Shown here: positions 15,468 through 23,260 of the stretch, piece after piece | How the letters are laid out: each line of letters begins with the position of its first letter | How positions within the stretch are numbered: the stretch's first letter is position 1 | The notes under the pieces: generated by a model | The model's input: only the letters and a program-made list of their open reading frames with translations | Told to the model about the DNA's origin: nothing | The model's database searches: none | Translations under genes and position numbers: made by a program | Assembly (NCBI GenBank): GCA_964644705.1 | Contig: CAZXYF010000030.1 | Location: 1 to 23,514, forward strand | Length of the DNA: 23,514 nt | Direction of reading: 5' to 3' | Source of the DNA: CAZXYF01 sp964644705 | GTDB taxonomy: Bacteria > Planctomycetota > Brocadiia > SM23-32

Positions 15468-16646
15468 TCAGCAGCTTTCTACCCGGGCCCCCGGACAGGC
15501 CGTGAAATCATAAACTTCCGGTTCAATATCAGTCCGCGACTGGTAGGAGTCAGCAATCGTCTCGGTAAATTGTGCCGCATCTTCCCGACGCACCAGATTC
15601 ACCGTACAGCCTCCAAAACCAGCCCCCGTCATTCGTGCGCCAAGGCAGCCATCCTGCTCACGAGCCGCCTCAACCATGATATCCAGCTCCTCGCAACTCA
15701 CCTCATAATCGTCCCGCAAACTATCATGCGAGGCGTTCATTAATCGGCCAAACTCCTCATAATTCCTCTCTCCGAGCGCATCTACGGCAGCCAGAGCGCG
15801 TTCATCTTCCGTCACCACATGCTGCGCTCGACGACGGGTCTTTGCGTCCAGATGATCCCCGCACCGGGCCAACATGTCGGGGCTCACATCCCGAAGCTGT
15901 TCAACCGACTCTTCCACCCGGTCCGCTATAATTCTCACCGCTTTCTCACAGGTGGCTCGCCGCTCGTTGTAGGCGGAACTCCCCAGTTCATGATCCACCA
16001 TCGTGTTGCAGACCACCACCCGGACTTCACTGTTCTCCAGCGGCAAGAGTTTGTAATCGAGGGTGCGACAATCAATCAGCACCGCCCTGTTTTTCTCGGC
16101 GTGCAGGCTGACAAACTGATCCATGATCCCGCAGTTCACGCCCACGAACTCATTTTCAGCTCGCTGACAGGCGAGGGCTACATTTTTCCGCGGAATGTCC
16201 CCCTCGGCCGCCTTTCCACACAACGCCAGAGCACTGGCCACTTCGAGCGCGGCCGAAGAACTCAAGCCGGCTCCAATGGGCACATCCCCGATCAGTATCG
16301 CCTCCACAGGCCGGATTCTCTGTCCCGCCTCTCTCATGGCCCAGGCCGCGCCGCGAATGTAATTCGCCCATGGCTGTTCCGGATTGGGCTGAATATCCTC
16401 CAGAACAAACTCATCCCATTCCCCATAATTCTCCGACCAGACTCGCACCGGTCCGTCCTCAACGGGACGGAAGAACAGCCGTACTTCCCGGTCAATCCCC
16501 ATTGGCAGGACGAAACCGCCGTTGTAATCGGTGTGTTCGCCGATGAGGTTCACCCGACCGGGCGCCCGCGCACAACAAAGGTTGTCCGCCGATCCAAACG
16601 TCGTCTTAAACCGTTCAAGCATTTTCGTTGTCTTCTGTGCGTCCAT
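15468..16646 (-). CDS. galK: Galactokinase
   Basis: A 392-residue GHMP-family kinase that converts galactose to galactose 1-phosphate, the first step of the Leloir pathway. The galactokinase signature APGRVNLIGEHTDYN lies at 28-42. The ATP-binding GAGLSSSAALEVA is at about 125-137, the catalytic Asp in NCGIMDQF is at 176, and the third motif GARMTGAGFGGC is near residue 333. Length is typical. The ATG at 16646 follows GGAG by three bases and aligns with homologues. An in-frame ATG at 16667 overlaps the leuS stop as ATGA and would add seven residues; it lacks a clear SD, but translational coupling is possible. The gene is directly behind leuS in one operon; no galT or galE is nearby. Confidence 0.96.
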   Translation of the reverse strand: MDAQKTTKMLERFKTTFGSADNLCCARAPGRVNLIGEHTDYNGGFVLPMGIDREVRLFFRPVEDGPVRVWSENYGEWDEFVLEDIQPNPEQPWANYIRGAAWAMREAGQRIRPVEAILIGDVPIGAGLSSSAALEVASALALCGKAAEGDIPRKNVALACQRAENEFVGVNCGIMDQFVSLHAEKNRAVLIDCRTLDYKLLPLENSEVRVVVCNTMVDHELGSSAYNERRATCEKAVRIIADRVEESVEQLRDVSPDMLARCGDHLDAKTRRRAQHVVTEDERALAAVDALGERNYEEFGRLMNASHDSLRDDYEVSCEELDIMVEAAREQDGCLGARMTGAGFGGCTVNLVRREDAAQFTETIADSYQSRTDIEPEVYDFTACPGARVESC

Positions 16647-16663
16647 TATCTCCACACACCCGT

Positions 16664-19303
16664 TCATTTCACGACCACATTCACTATCTGATTGGGGACG
16701 ACCACGACTTTCACGATCTCCTGGCCCTCCGTGTATTTGCGCACCCCATCGAGGGATAACGCCTGTTCCTCCAGCGTTGATTCATCAGCGTCCCGCTCCG
16801 CCATCATACGACCCCGAACACGTCCGTTCACCTGCACGGGAATCTCCACCTCATTGAATCGCGCCACCCCTTCATCGTAACCCGGCCATTCCTGCTCGAA
16901 AATGCTGGGAGCATTCTCCATTGCGCTCCACAGTTCCTCGGTGATATGCGGCACGAACGGGGCCAGGAGCAGCAATATGTTTTCCATCGCGTACCGATAC
17001 ACGTTGAAGGTTCGCAGCTCCTCCTCGGTCTCAGTGCCCACAAACCCATCACTCAACTCCATATCGGACACTTCGTTGAACAGCTCCATCACCGCGGCGA
17101 TGGCCGTGTTGAAGTGCCAGTTTTCCTCAATATCCTCGGTTACCTTCTTGATGGTGGCGTGGGTGAGTTTGTAAATGCGTCGATTCTCCCCTTCCAGATC
17201 ACCAACCTCGATTCCGCTGCGCGGCACGGCGTCATAATCCTCCGCATGCTCAACGATGGCGTCCCAGAGTCGGTTGAGGAATCGCCAGTATCCGACAATA
17301 CCGCCCTCCTGCCACTCGGCGTCCTTCTCCGGTGGTCCGATTGCCAGGGTGTACATCCTCAAGGTATCGGCGCCATACTGTTCGATAACATCATCGAACG
17401 ACACCACATTTCCGCGGGATTTGCTCATTTTCTCCAGGCGCGGGGTGCATTCAATCTCGTTCTGCTGTCGTTCTGATACGCTCTCCTCAAAATCACATTC
17501 ACAGGGCTCGGTCACTGATGGGTCCTCACTGACGATCCGGAAACAACGATCACAGATGTAGCTGTTTTTCAGGATCATGCCCTGGGTGAAGAGGGACTTA
17601 AACGGTTCTCGGAATCCGATGTGTCCCTGATCATCGAGCACCTTCACGATGAACCGTGAATACAGCAGGTGCAACACGGCATGCTCCACACCGCCGATGT
17701 ATTGATCAACCGGAAGCCAGTAATCCACCTTTTCCCGGTCAAACGGCACCTCATCCCGATGCGGGCTTGCGAAGCGCAGGAAATACCAGCACGAGCACAG
17801 CCACTGAGCTATAGTGTCGGTCTCCCGTTCGGCCGGCGCTCCACACTGCGGGCAGGTGGTGTTCACGAATTCCTCCACCTCCGCCAGCGGACTCTCGCCG
17901 GTGGGTTTGAAATCGACGTTGTCGGGGAGCTCGACCGGCAGTTGATCTTCCGGCACCGGCACCGCGCCGCATTCATCACAGTGCACAACCGGTATGGGAG
18001 CACCCCAGTAACGCTGCCGGCTGATCAGCCAGTCGCGGAGCCGATAGCTGACGTCCGCCTCGCCCATGTCGTTTTCTTCCAGATACTCCGTCACGGCATG
18101 GATGCCTTCCTCGCTGGGGGTACCGTTGAACGGACCGCTGTTGGTCATCACCCCTTCGCCCTCGTAGGCTTCCGCCATCGTGTCTCCATCCAACTCTTCC
18201 CCTTCGGGCTGGATAACCGGGCGGATATCGAGGTCATAGGCACGCGCGAATTCAAAGTCCCGCTGGTCATGGGCCGGCACCGCCATAATCGCTCCGGTGC
18301 CATATTCAATCAGGACGTAATTGGCCACGTAAATGGGCACCTTTTCACCGTTCACCGGATTGACGGCATATTTACCGGTGAAAACGCCCTGTTTATCCAC
18401 GGTTTCGGCCGATCGTTCAATCACGCTTTGGGACTCCGCGTCGGCAGCAAAATCCAGCACATCCTCTTCGTACTCCGTGCCCTCGACCAGATCCCTCAGC
18501 TCCGGATACTCGGGAGCCAAACACATGTAGGTCACACCCCACAGGGTGTCGGGACGGGTGGTGAAACAGGAAATCGTCTGATCGGTGCCTTCCACCGGAA
18601 AATCAATCAGGGCTCCCTCACTGCGACCGATCCACTCCGCCTGCATGCGTTTCACCCGGTCCGGCCAACCAGACAACTCGCCCAGCTCTTCCAGAAGGGG
18701 TTCGGCGTAGTCGGTTATTTTGAAAAACCACTGGGGCAAATCCTTCTCGGTAACTTCTGTTCCGCAACGCTCACAACTATCCTCCACAACTTCCTCGTTC
18801 GCCAACCCCGTCTGACAGCTCGGGCACCAGTTGACCGGGGCATCTTCCCGATACGCCAGCCCCCCCTGGTAAAGCTGTAGAAAAATCCACTGCGTCCATT
18901 TATAATATTCTGGGTCACTGGTGTTGATTTCCCGATCCCAATCGTATTCGACTCCGAGGGAGTCAATCTGACGTTTCATGGTGGAGATGTTTTCAGCCAC
19001 CGATTCTCGTGGGTGTATGTCCTCTTTGATGGCCGCGTTCTCCGCGGGCAGACCAAAGGCATCCCAACCCATGGGCGACAGGACGTTGTGTCCCTGCATC
19101 ATCTTGTATCGTGATACCACATCGCCCATGATGTAATTGCGGCCATGGCCCACATGGAGGCGGCCACTCGGGTATGGAAACATCACCAGGCAGTAAAATT
19201 TTTCCTGATCCGCTCCATCAACAGCGCGAAACAGTTCCGTGCTGTCCCAGTGTTCCTGCCAGTACTGCTCTATCTTGTCCGGCTCATACGGTGTCTGACC
19301 CAT
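16664..19303 (-). CDS. leuS: Leucyl-tRNA synthetase
   Basis: An 879-residue class I synthetase that charges tRNA-Leu with leucine. The HIGH motif appears as HVGH at residues 50-53 in PYPSGRLHVGHGRNY. The CP1 editing domain is visible, with TTRPDTLWGVTYM and the GTGAIMAVPAHDQRD block. KMSKS is intact near residue 625. Two Cys clusters are present: CPSCQ...CERCG near the start of the editing domain, and CDRCF...CECDF within an insertion just before KMSKS. The protein is notably acidic. ATG 19303 follows CCGGAG by ten bases and gives the normal N-terminus (TPYEPDKIEQYWQ), although the frame is open to 19396. Its stop codon touches the upstream galK ATG alternative. It is divergent from coaX. Confidence 0.97.
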   Translation of the reverse strand: MGQTPYEPDKIEQYWQEHWDSTELFRAVDGADQEKFYCLVMFPYPSGRLHVGHGRNYIMGDVVSRYKMMQGHNVLSPMGWDAFGLPAENAAIKEDIHPRESVAENISTMKRQIDSLGVEYDWDREINTSDPEYYKWTQWIFLQLYQGGLAYREDAPVNWCPSCQTGLANEEVVEDSCERCGTEVTEKDLPQWFFKITDYAEPLLEELGELSGWPDRVKRMQAEWIGRSEGALIDFPVEGTDQTISCFTTRPDTLWGVTYMCLAPEYPELRDLVEGTEYEEDVLDFAADAESQSVIERSAETVDKQGVFTGKYAVNPVNGEKVPIYVANYVLIEYGTGAIMAVPAHDQRDFEFARAYDLDIRPVIQPEGEELDGDTMAEAYEGEGVMTNSGPFNGTPSEEGIHAVTEYLEENDMGEADVSYRLRDWLISRQRYWGAPIPVVHCDECGAVPVPEDQLPVELPDNVDFKPTGESPLAEVEEFVNTTCPQCGAPAERETDTIAQWLCSCWYFLRFASPHRDEVPFDREKVDYWLPVDQYIGGVEHAVLHLLYSRFIVKVLDDQGHIGFREPFKSLFTQGMILKNSYICDRCFRIVSEDPSVTEPCECDFEESVSERQQNEIECTPRLEKMSKSRGNVVSFDDVIEQYGADTLRMYTLAIGPPEKDAEWQEGGIVGYWRFLNRLWDAIVEHAEDYDAVPRSGIEVGDLEGENRRIYKLTHATIKKVTEDIEENWHFNTAIAAVMELFNEVSDMELSDGFVGTETEEELRTFNVYRYAMENILLLLAPFVPHITEELWSAMENAPSIFEQEWPGYDEGVARFNEVEIPVQVNGRVRGRMMAERDADESTLEEQALSLDGVRKYTEGQEIVKVVVVPNQIVNVVVK

Positions 19304-19358
19304 TGGCTTATAACTCCGGAAGGGTCCAAAGGAAAGTAATTTTCGGGAATGAAGTTTG

Positions 19359-19386
19359 ATTATAGCAACCGTCACGTTTTGTTCAA
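19359..19386 (-). promoter_or_regulatory. Predicted sigma70-type promoter for leuS-galK
   Basis: Minus strand: TTGAAC (19381-19386), a 16-base spacer, consensus TATAAT (19359-19364). The leader would be about 50 bases, too short for a T-box. Confidence 0.65.
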
Positions 19387-19430
19387 CCGCAACCATCCGC
19401 TAAAAAAGTCGCACTGGAGATCGAAACGAG

Positions 19431-20204
19431 ATGACAGAGGAAACAACAGTTGCGTTTGATGTGGGGAATACCCGGATCAAATGCGCCATAATTAGAAGCG
19501 ACGACATCACCCCTCTATTCACCCTTTCCACCCGCCCCCTCGACACCCTGCTGTCCCGCCTGCAGCAAACACAACAAAACGACTCCAACCGGCTGCCCGA
19601 CAACGCCGAAGCGGCTGTTTGTTCCGTATGCCCGCCCGCCAATGACGCCCTACGTACTTTCTGGAATGCGAGGACGACCGCCCCCATATTTTTCCTGGAT
19701 GATAGAGTCCCTCTTCCCGTCTCCAGCGAAATAACCAATCCCGACCGGATCGGCACCGACCGGCTTATTTGTGCCCTGGCGACCCGGCGACTACAGGGGC
19801 CTCCCTGCATTACAGTAATGGCGGGAACCGCCATCACCGTAGATCTCGTGAATGCTCAGGGGAAATTTGCCGGAGGGACAATTGCCCCCGGCTACGCCCT
19901 CTGTGCCCGCGCACTGAAAGACGGCACCGCAGCGCTTCCTCGCGTCGAACCATGCGGGAATATCAATACCATAGGACACGATACGGTCACGGCCATCCAG
20001 AGCGGAATCCACCATTTCTGCCGGGGAGGAGTAATCAGCGTGCTCAATGATATTTCCCCGGCCTCCGGCCAACCCCCCACCGTGGCACTCACGGGAGGAG
20101 ACGCCACCCGACTATTACCCCTGGATACGCCCCTTGAAGTCGTGCACCGCCCCGCCCTGATTTTTGAGGGCATATCCGCCACACTCAGCGCTCATAATGT
20201 ATGA
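19431..20204 (+). CDS. coaX: Type III pantothenate kinase
   Basis: A 257-residue member of the ASKHA fold that phosphorylates pantothenate, the first step of coenzyme A synthesis. It shows the phosphate-binding opening FDVGNTRIKCAI, the central NPDRIGTDRL motif typical of CoaX, an MAGTAITVDLV block, and GGTIAPGYALCARAL followed by LPRVEP. The length of about 257 residues is normal. Type III enzymes need a monovalent cation and are insensitive to CoA feedback (family knowledge). ATG 19431 is preceded by GGAGATCGAAACGAG, a long-spaced SD. It is transcribed away from leuS, from the 127-base shared intergenic region. A small frame overlaps its stop. Confidence 0.95.
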   Translation: MTEETTVAFDVGNTRIKCAIIRSDDITPLFTLSTRPLDTLLSRLQQTQQNDSNRLPDNAEAAVCSVCPPANDALRTFWNARTTAPIFFLDDRVPLPVSSEITNPDRIGTDRLICALATRRLQGPPCITVMAGTAITVDLVNAQGKFAGGTIAPGYALCARALKDGTAALPRVEPCGNINTIGHDTVTAIQSGIHHFCRGGVISVLNDISPASGQPPTVALTGGDATRLLPLDTPLEVVHRPALIFEGISATLSAHNV

Positions 20205-20379
20205 GAGAGATTTAAAACCTATTCCGGAATGCGCTCTGCTGGCGCTACTTTTGTCGCTTCCGTTTGTGGGGCGACTGCTGACATCCGACCACAATGACCG
20301 AACTCATACGCACCCGGAAACGCACTTGAACGCAAAAGTGCCGCGATTAAACCCCAGAATTATTCTCAACGGCCTCTGA
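20197..20379 (+). CDS. Possible small one-helix membrane protein overlapping coaX
   Basis: A 60-residue frame starting at ATG 20197, which overlaps the coaX stop by eight bases, as in translationally coupled genes. It has one hydrophobic stretch, ECALLALLLSLPFVGRLL (residues about 11-28), then a histidine-rich polar tail ending LNPRIILNGL. I recognise no family. It would fill the gap between coaX and the next gene, which starts 18 bases after its stop. It may be a real small membrane protein or a chance frame. Confidence 0.4.
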   Translation: MYERDLKPIPECALLALLLSLPFVGRLLTSDHNDRTHTHPETHLNAKVPRLNPRIILNGL

Positions 20380-20397
20380 CCTGACGAGAAACGCAAT

Positions 20398-21651
20398 ATG
20401 CTCGACGCAACAGACAACGAAAGCACCGAATCCAGTGGCGAGGGCAACCTCATCACAATTCTGGCCGTGTCGTTGCTGTGTCTGAGCGTGGCCATATTGG
20501 TCGTTGCCGTCGACAAAATTTGTGGGGGGATCCTCATTCGCTCCGCTCTTCACGACAACCTCCGGAGGGCCACCCATGAACTGAGCCACACCGGTACTAA
20601 TAATCGTCGGAAAACAGAACCAGTCCAGTTGCCCGATGGCTCAACGGCTCCCATACCGCTCGTCCATTCCATCCCACCGGGCAAAGTCGCGAGAATCGCT
20701 CTTGATCTCGAACAACAGCGACAGCGGTGTTTATCATTGCTGTCCAGAATACAGTCGGACAGCGTGATTGGTGCGAACGGCCCATCACAAAAAACGCGGA
20801 GCAAACGTATTACTGAACTAAAAGCTCTCTGGCGTAAAGTCCAGAAAAACCTGGCGGGGACACTGCGTATAAACCGACAGCGGGCGCGGTTCGTCCTGTA
20901 TTCGCTGGCCTGGCCTCATCTCGGCCGGTTTCAGAAGGGGGAGAAGTCCAACCTGCCACAACCTTACAGCCCCGTTCCCCCGCCCCTCGCATCACAGAAT
21001 AAAGCGGTTTGGAAGCCAATTCTGCATATAACCCATTCAGCCCAACACAAGCCCTGGCCCGCCATTGCCCGCAGGCTGGAAGAAACTTTCAATCTGGACC
21101 AGGAGGAGCTCCTTGCATCCCAGGTCCTTGCTTGTCGCCAGAAACTCAACCATGCATTCCGGTCTCCTTCCGATCTCGATGCGGCACGGAAGGCCCTCAC
21201 CCGACACGCAGCACTCACTCCCTTCCAGAAGCGAGCGGTCCTCGGCATGCGAGCGGTTCAGTGCTTGCTGAACGCGGGCCCCACCGCATTCCCTTTCCTG
21301 TTGCAATTCGCCGAAAAGCATTCCACCGGTTTTGATATGCTCCCTCGCGCCATCACTGCGTGGGGCATACGGCGACAGGCTATGAACGCCGTCAAGTCCT
21401 TCATTCGGCATCCAGACAGCGCGACATCACGCAAGGTAATTGCGTTCGGTCCGTTCGCACTGGAGGCCATGCACAAGCTCCCCTCTGCACTGACAGAAGA
21501 GATGGGGCCGCGGCACTGGCAGAGGATGAGCAAGCTCAAAAGCCGCTGGGGGGCGGAGCAAAACGCTTTAAAAACACTGGGCCGGGATATCCACCTGTGG
21601 AAACAGTGGTATGAGAACGCACGGTCAATTTTAGAAGACAGTGAAAGCTGA
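20398..21651 (+). CDS. Hypothetical membrane-anchored protein, 417 residues
   Basis: I do not recognise this family. A short acidic N-terminus (about 17 residues) is followed by one hydrophobic helix (about 18-40, ITILAVSLLCLSVAILVVAV), then a large soluble region that appears to be mainly helical and basic. Landmarks include a KRITELKALWRKVQKNLAG helix near residue 140, a proline-rich linker around 185-200, and three stretches of alternating helices, some resembling tandem helical repeats such as AARKALTRHAAL and AMNAVKSFI. No catalytic motif is evident. The orientation of the helix is unclear. It lies between coaX and rpmE, with a weak SD (GACGAGAAACGCAAT) before ATG 20398, and its stop is followed by the rpmE promoter. 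Confidence 0.8.
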   Translation: MLDATDNESTESSGEGNLITILAVSLLCLSVAILVVAVDKICGGILIRSALHDNLRRATHELSHTGTNNRRKTEPVQLPDGSTAPIPLVHSIPPGKVARIALDLEQQRQRCLSLLSRIQSDSVIGANGPSQKTRSKRITELKALWRKVQKNLAGTLRINRQRARFVLYSLAWPHLGRFQKGEKSNLPQPYSPVPPPLASQNKAVWKPILHITHSAQHKPWPAIARRLEETFNLDQEELLASQVLACRQKLNHAFRSPSDLDAARKALTRHAALTPFQKRAVLGMRAVQCLLNAGPTAFPFLLQFAEKHSTGFDMLPRAITAWGIRRQAMNAVKSFIRHPDSATSRKVIAFGPFALEAMHKLPSALTEEMGPRHWQRMSKLKSRWGAEQNALKTLGRDIHLWKQWYENARSILEDSES

Positions 21652-21669
21652 TAGACCCCTTTTACAGGT

Positions 21670-21698
21670 TTGCCGTCCTTCATCCTTTCGTCTATAAT
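21670..21698 (+). promoter_or_regulatory. Predicted sigma70-type promoter for rpmE
   Basis: TTGCCG (21670-21675), a 17-base spacer, consensus TATAAT (21693-21698), about 50 bases before the GTG start. This is one of the best promoter matches in the window. Confidence 0.75.
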
Positions 21699-21750
21699 GA
21701 GTATCTGTTCTGGGTAATGCTACGTACTTGCCGAAAAGAAGGAAATTATT

Positions 21751-22005
21751 GTGAAAGACGACATCCATCCCGATTACATGAAGTGTGAAGTCAAATGTGG
21801 TTGTGGCGAAGAATTTACGACCAGAGCCACCGTTCCCAATATCAGGGTCGAAGTGTGCTCCAACTGCCATCCTTTCTATACCGGCAAACAGCGGTTTGTT
21901 GACAGCGCGGGCCGGGTGGAAAAATTCAATGAGCGCTGGGGGGCAAGCATCGAAGAGAAAAAAAGCGAATTGCTTGAGGCAGAAGAGCAAGAAGACAGCG
22001 AGTAG
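21751..22005 (+). CDS. rpmE: Ribosomal protein L31, zinc-binding (C+) form
   Basis: An 84-residue large-subunit protein. It has the L31 features DIHPDY at the N-terminus, VCSNCHPFYTGKQR in the middle and AGRVEKFNERW near residue 55-62. Four cysteines at 16, 18, 36 and 39 give the zinc-binding form. The acidic C-terminal tail, EEKKSELLEAEEQEDSE, is about 15-18 residues longer than E. coli L31. The GTG start at 21751 is preceded by AAGGAAATTATT. A strong terminator follows the stop codon, and prfA comes next. Confidence 0.95.
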   Translation: MKDDIHPDYMKCEVKCGCGEEFTTRATVPNIRVEVCSNCHPFYTGKQRFVDSAGRVEKFNERWGASIEEKKSELLEAEEQEDSE

Positions 22006-22015
22006 CGCCTATATC

Positions 22016-22064
22016 GGGACAACGTTGGGCAGTTTTTCTCCTTCCCTCGTTGTCCCTCTTTTTA
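22016..22064 (+). terminator. Intrinsic terminator after rpmE
   Basis: GGGACAACG (22016-22024) pairs perfectly with CGTTGTCCC (22048-22056), followed by TCTTTTT. The loop is 23 bases. It sits 10 bases after the rpmE stop and before prfA. Confidence 0.75.
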
Positions 22065-22147
22065 TGTGGTTGGCCCAATTTCAGATATCGCTGAATGAAC
22101 TCTCCACACAAGCTCAACAATTCTTGGAACTTTCCTCTTATCCGCCA

Positions 22148-23260
22148 ATGATGAAACTCAGTGCAGAAGTCAAAGAAAAGCTCCGTGACCGCCTGACAGA
22201 TGCGGTTGAGGAACACGCGGAGCTTGAACAGAAACTGTCAGACCCGGACCTGGCAGGACAGGGCGCGCGCTACGCGAAAATAGCACGTAAGCACGGCCAG
22301 ATGTCCAAATTTAAGGATTTGTACACAAAACTCCAGCGCGCGGAAGAAAAAAGAGAACAGGCTGAAGATCTTGCTGGAGACGCGGAAGAAGACCCGGAAA
22401 TGGCGGAATTGGTGGAAGAGGAAATCCAGGAGGCTGAAAACACAGAATCGGAAGTGTACCAGGAACTGCTCGATCTCCTCTGCTCCGATCCCGACCAGGA
22501 ACGAAACAGTATCGTCATGGAGATCCGCAGTGGGACGGGCGGGGAGGAAGCTGCTCTATTCGCTGCTGACCTTTTCCGCATGTACAGCCATTACGCGCAG
22601 GAACACGGATGGAAAATCACCGTTATGGATAAGTCCGTCACCGATCGCGGAGGATTCAAATATCTGATCGTTAATATCCAGGGCAAGGGTGTATGGGACA
22701 GGCTGCGCTACGAAAGTGGCGGTCACAGGGTCCAGCGGATCCCCGAAACCGAATCTCAGGGCCGCATCCATACGAGCCTGTCCACCGTTGCGGTCCTGCC
22801 GGAAGCCAAAGAAGTGGATATCAAGATTGATCCGGATGATCTCGACATCAGCTTCATGCGCTCCCAGGGACCGGGCGGACAAAGCGTGAACAAGGTCAAT
22901 TCATGCGTCCGTATGGTCCATAAACCAACGGGCATCTCCGTCAAATGTCAGGAAGAAAAGTCCCAGCACAAGAACCGAAAACTCGCCCTCAAACTCCTCC
23001 GTACGAAACTCTACGAACGACACCAGCAGAGGCAGAAAGAAAAGCGCGATGAGCTTCGACGGTCCCAGGTCGGCTCGGGGGACAGGAATGAACGTATTCG
23101 CACCTATAATTTCCCACAGGACCGGGTCACAGACCACCGTATCGGCCTCGACGTTTTCGGTGTGGAAACAATACTCTCCGGTGAGATCGATGAGATTGTC
23201 GATGCCCTGGCCAAATGGGACAAAAAGGAACGTGTCAAGAGGCTGGCCAACGCAGGATGA
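22148..23260 (+). CDS. prfA: Peptide chain release factor 1
   Basis: A 370-residue class I release factor that recognises UAA and UAG. It has an N-terminal coiled-coil-like domain (about 1-115), the GGEEAALFAADLFRMY core, and the recognition P-x-T tripeptide (PET, in HRVQRIPETESQGRIHTS). The universal GGQ motif is in SQGPGGQSVNKVNS, where the peptidyl-tRNA is hydrolysed. GSGDRNERIRTYNFPQDRVTDHRI marks RF1 rather than RF2. PET is also the tripeptide of B. subtilis RF1, so it is not unusual. ATG 22148 is taken as the start; ATG 22151 is adjacent. No strong SD is seen. It lies about 85 bases past the rpmE terminator, so it needs read-through or its own promoter, which I could not identify. Confidence 0.95.
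   Translation: MMKLSAEVKEKLRDRLTDAVEEHAELEQKLSDPDLAGQGARYAKIARKHGQMSKFKDLYTKLQRAEEKREQAEDLAGDAEEDPEMAELVEEEIQEAENTESEVYQELLDLLCSDPDQERNSIVMEIRSGTGGEEAALFAADLFRMYSHYAQEHGWKITVMDKSVTDRGGFKYLIVNIQGKGVWDRLRYESGGHRVQRIPETESQGRIHTSLSTVAVLPEAKEVDIKIDPDDLDISFMRSQGPGGQSVNKVNSCVRMVHKPTGISVKCQEEKSQHKNRKLALKLLRTKLYERHQQRQKEKRDELRRSQVGSGDRNERIRTYNFPQDRVTDHRIGLDVFGVETILSGEIDEIVDALAKWDKKERVKRLANAG

Noticed and set aside
15819..16691. 290-residue plus-strand frame
   Set aside because: It is antisense to galK, which carries all GHMP kinase motifs.
17669..18880. 403-residue plus-strand frame
   Set aside because: It is antisense to leuS; long shadow frames are expected opposite a gene of this composition.
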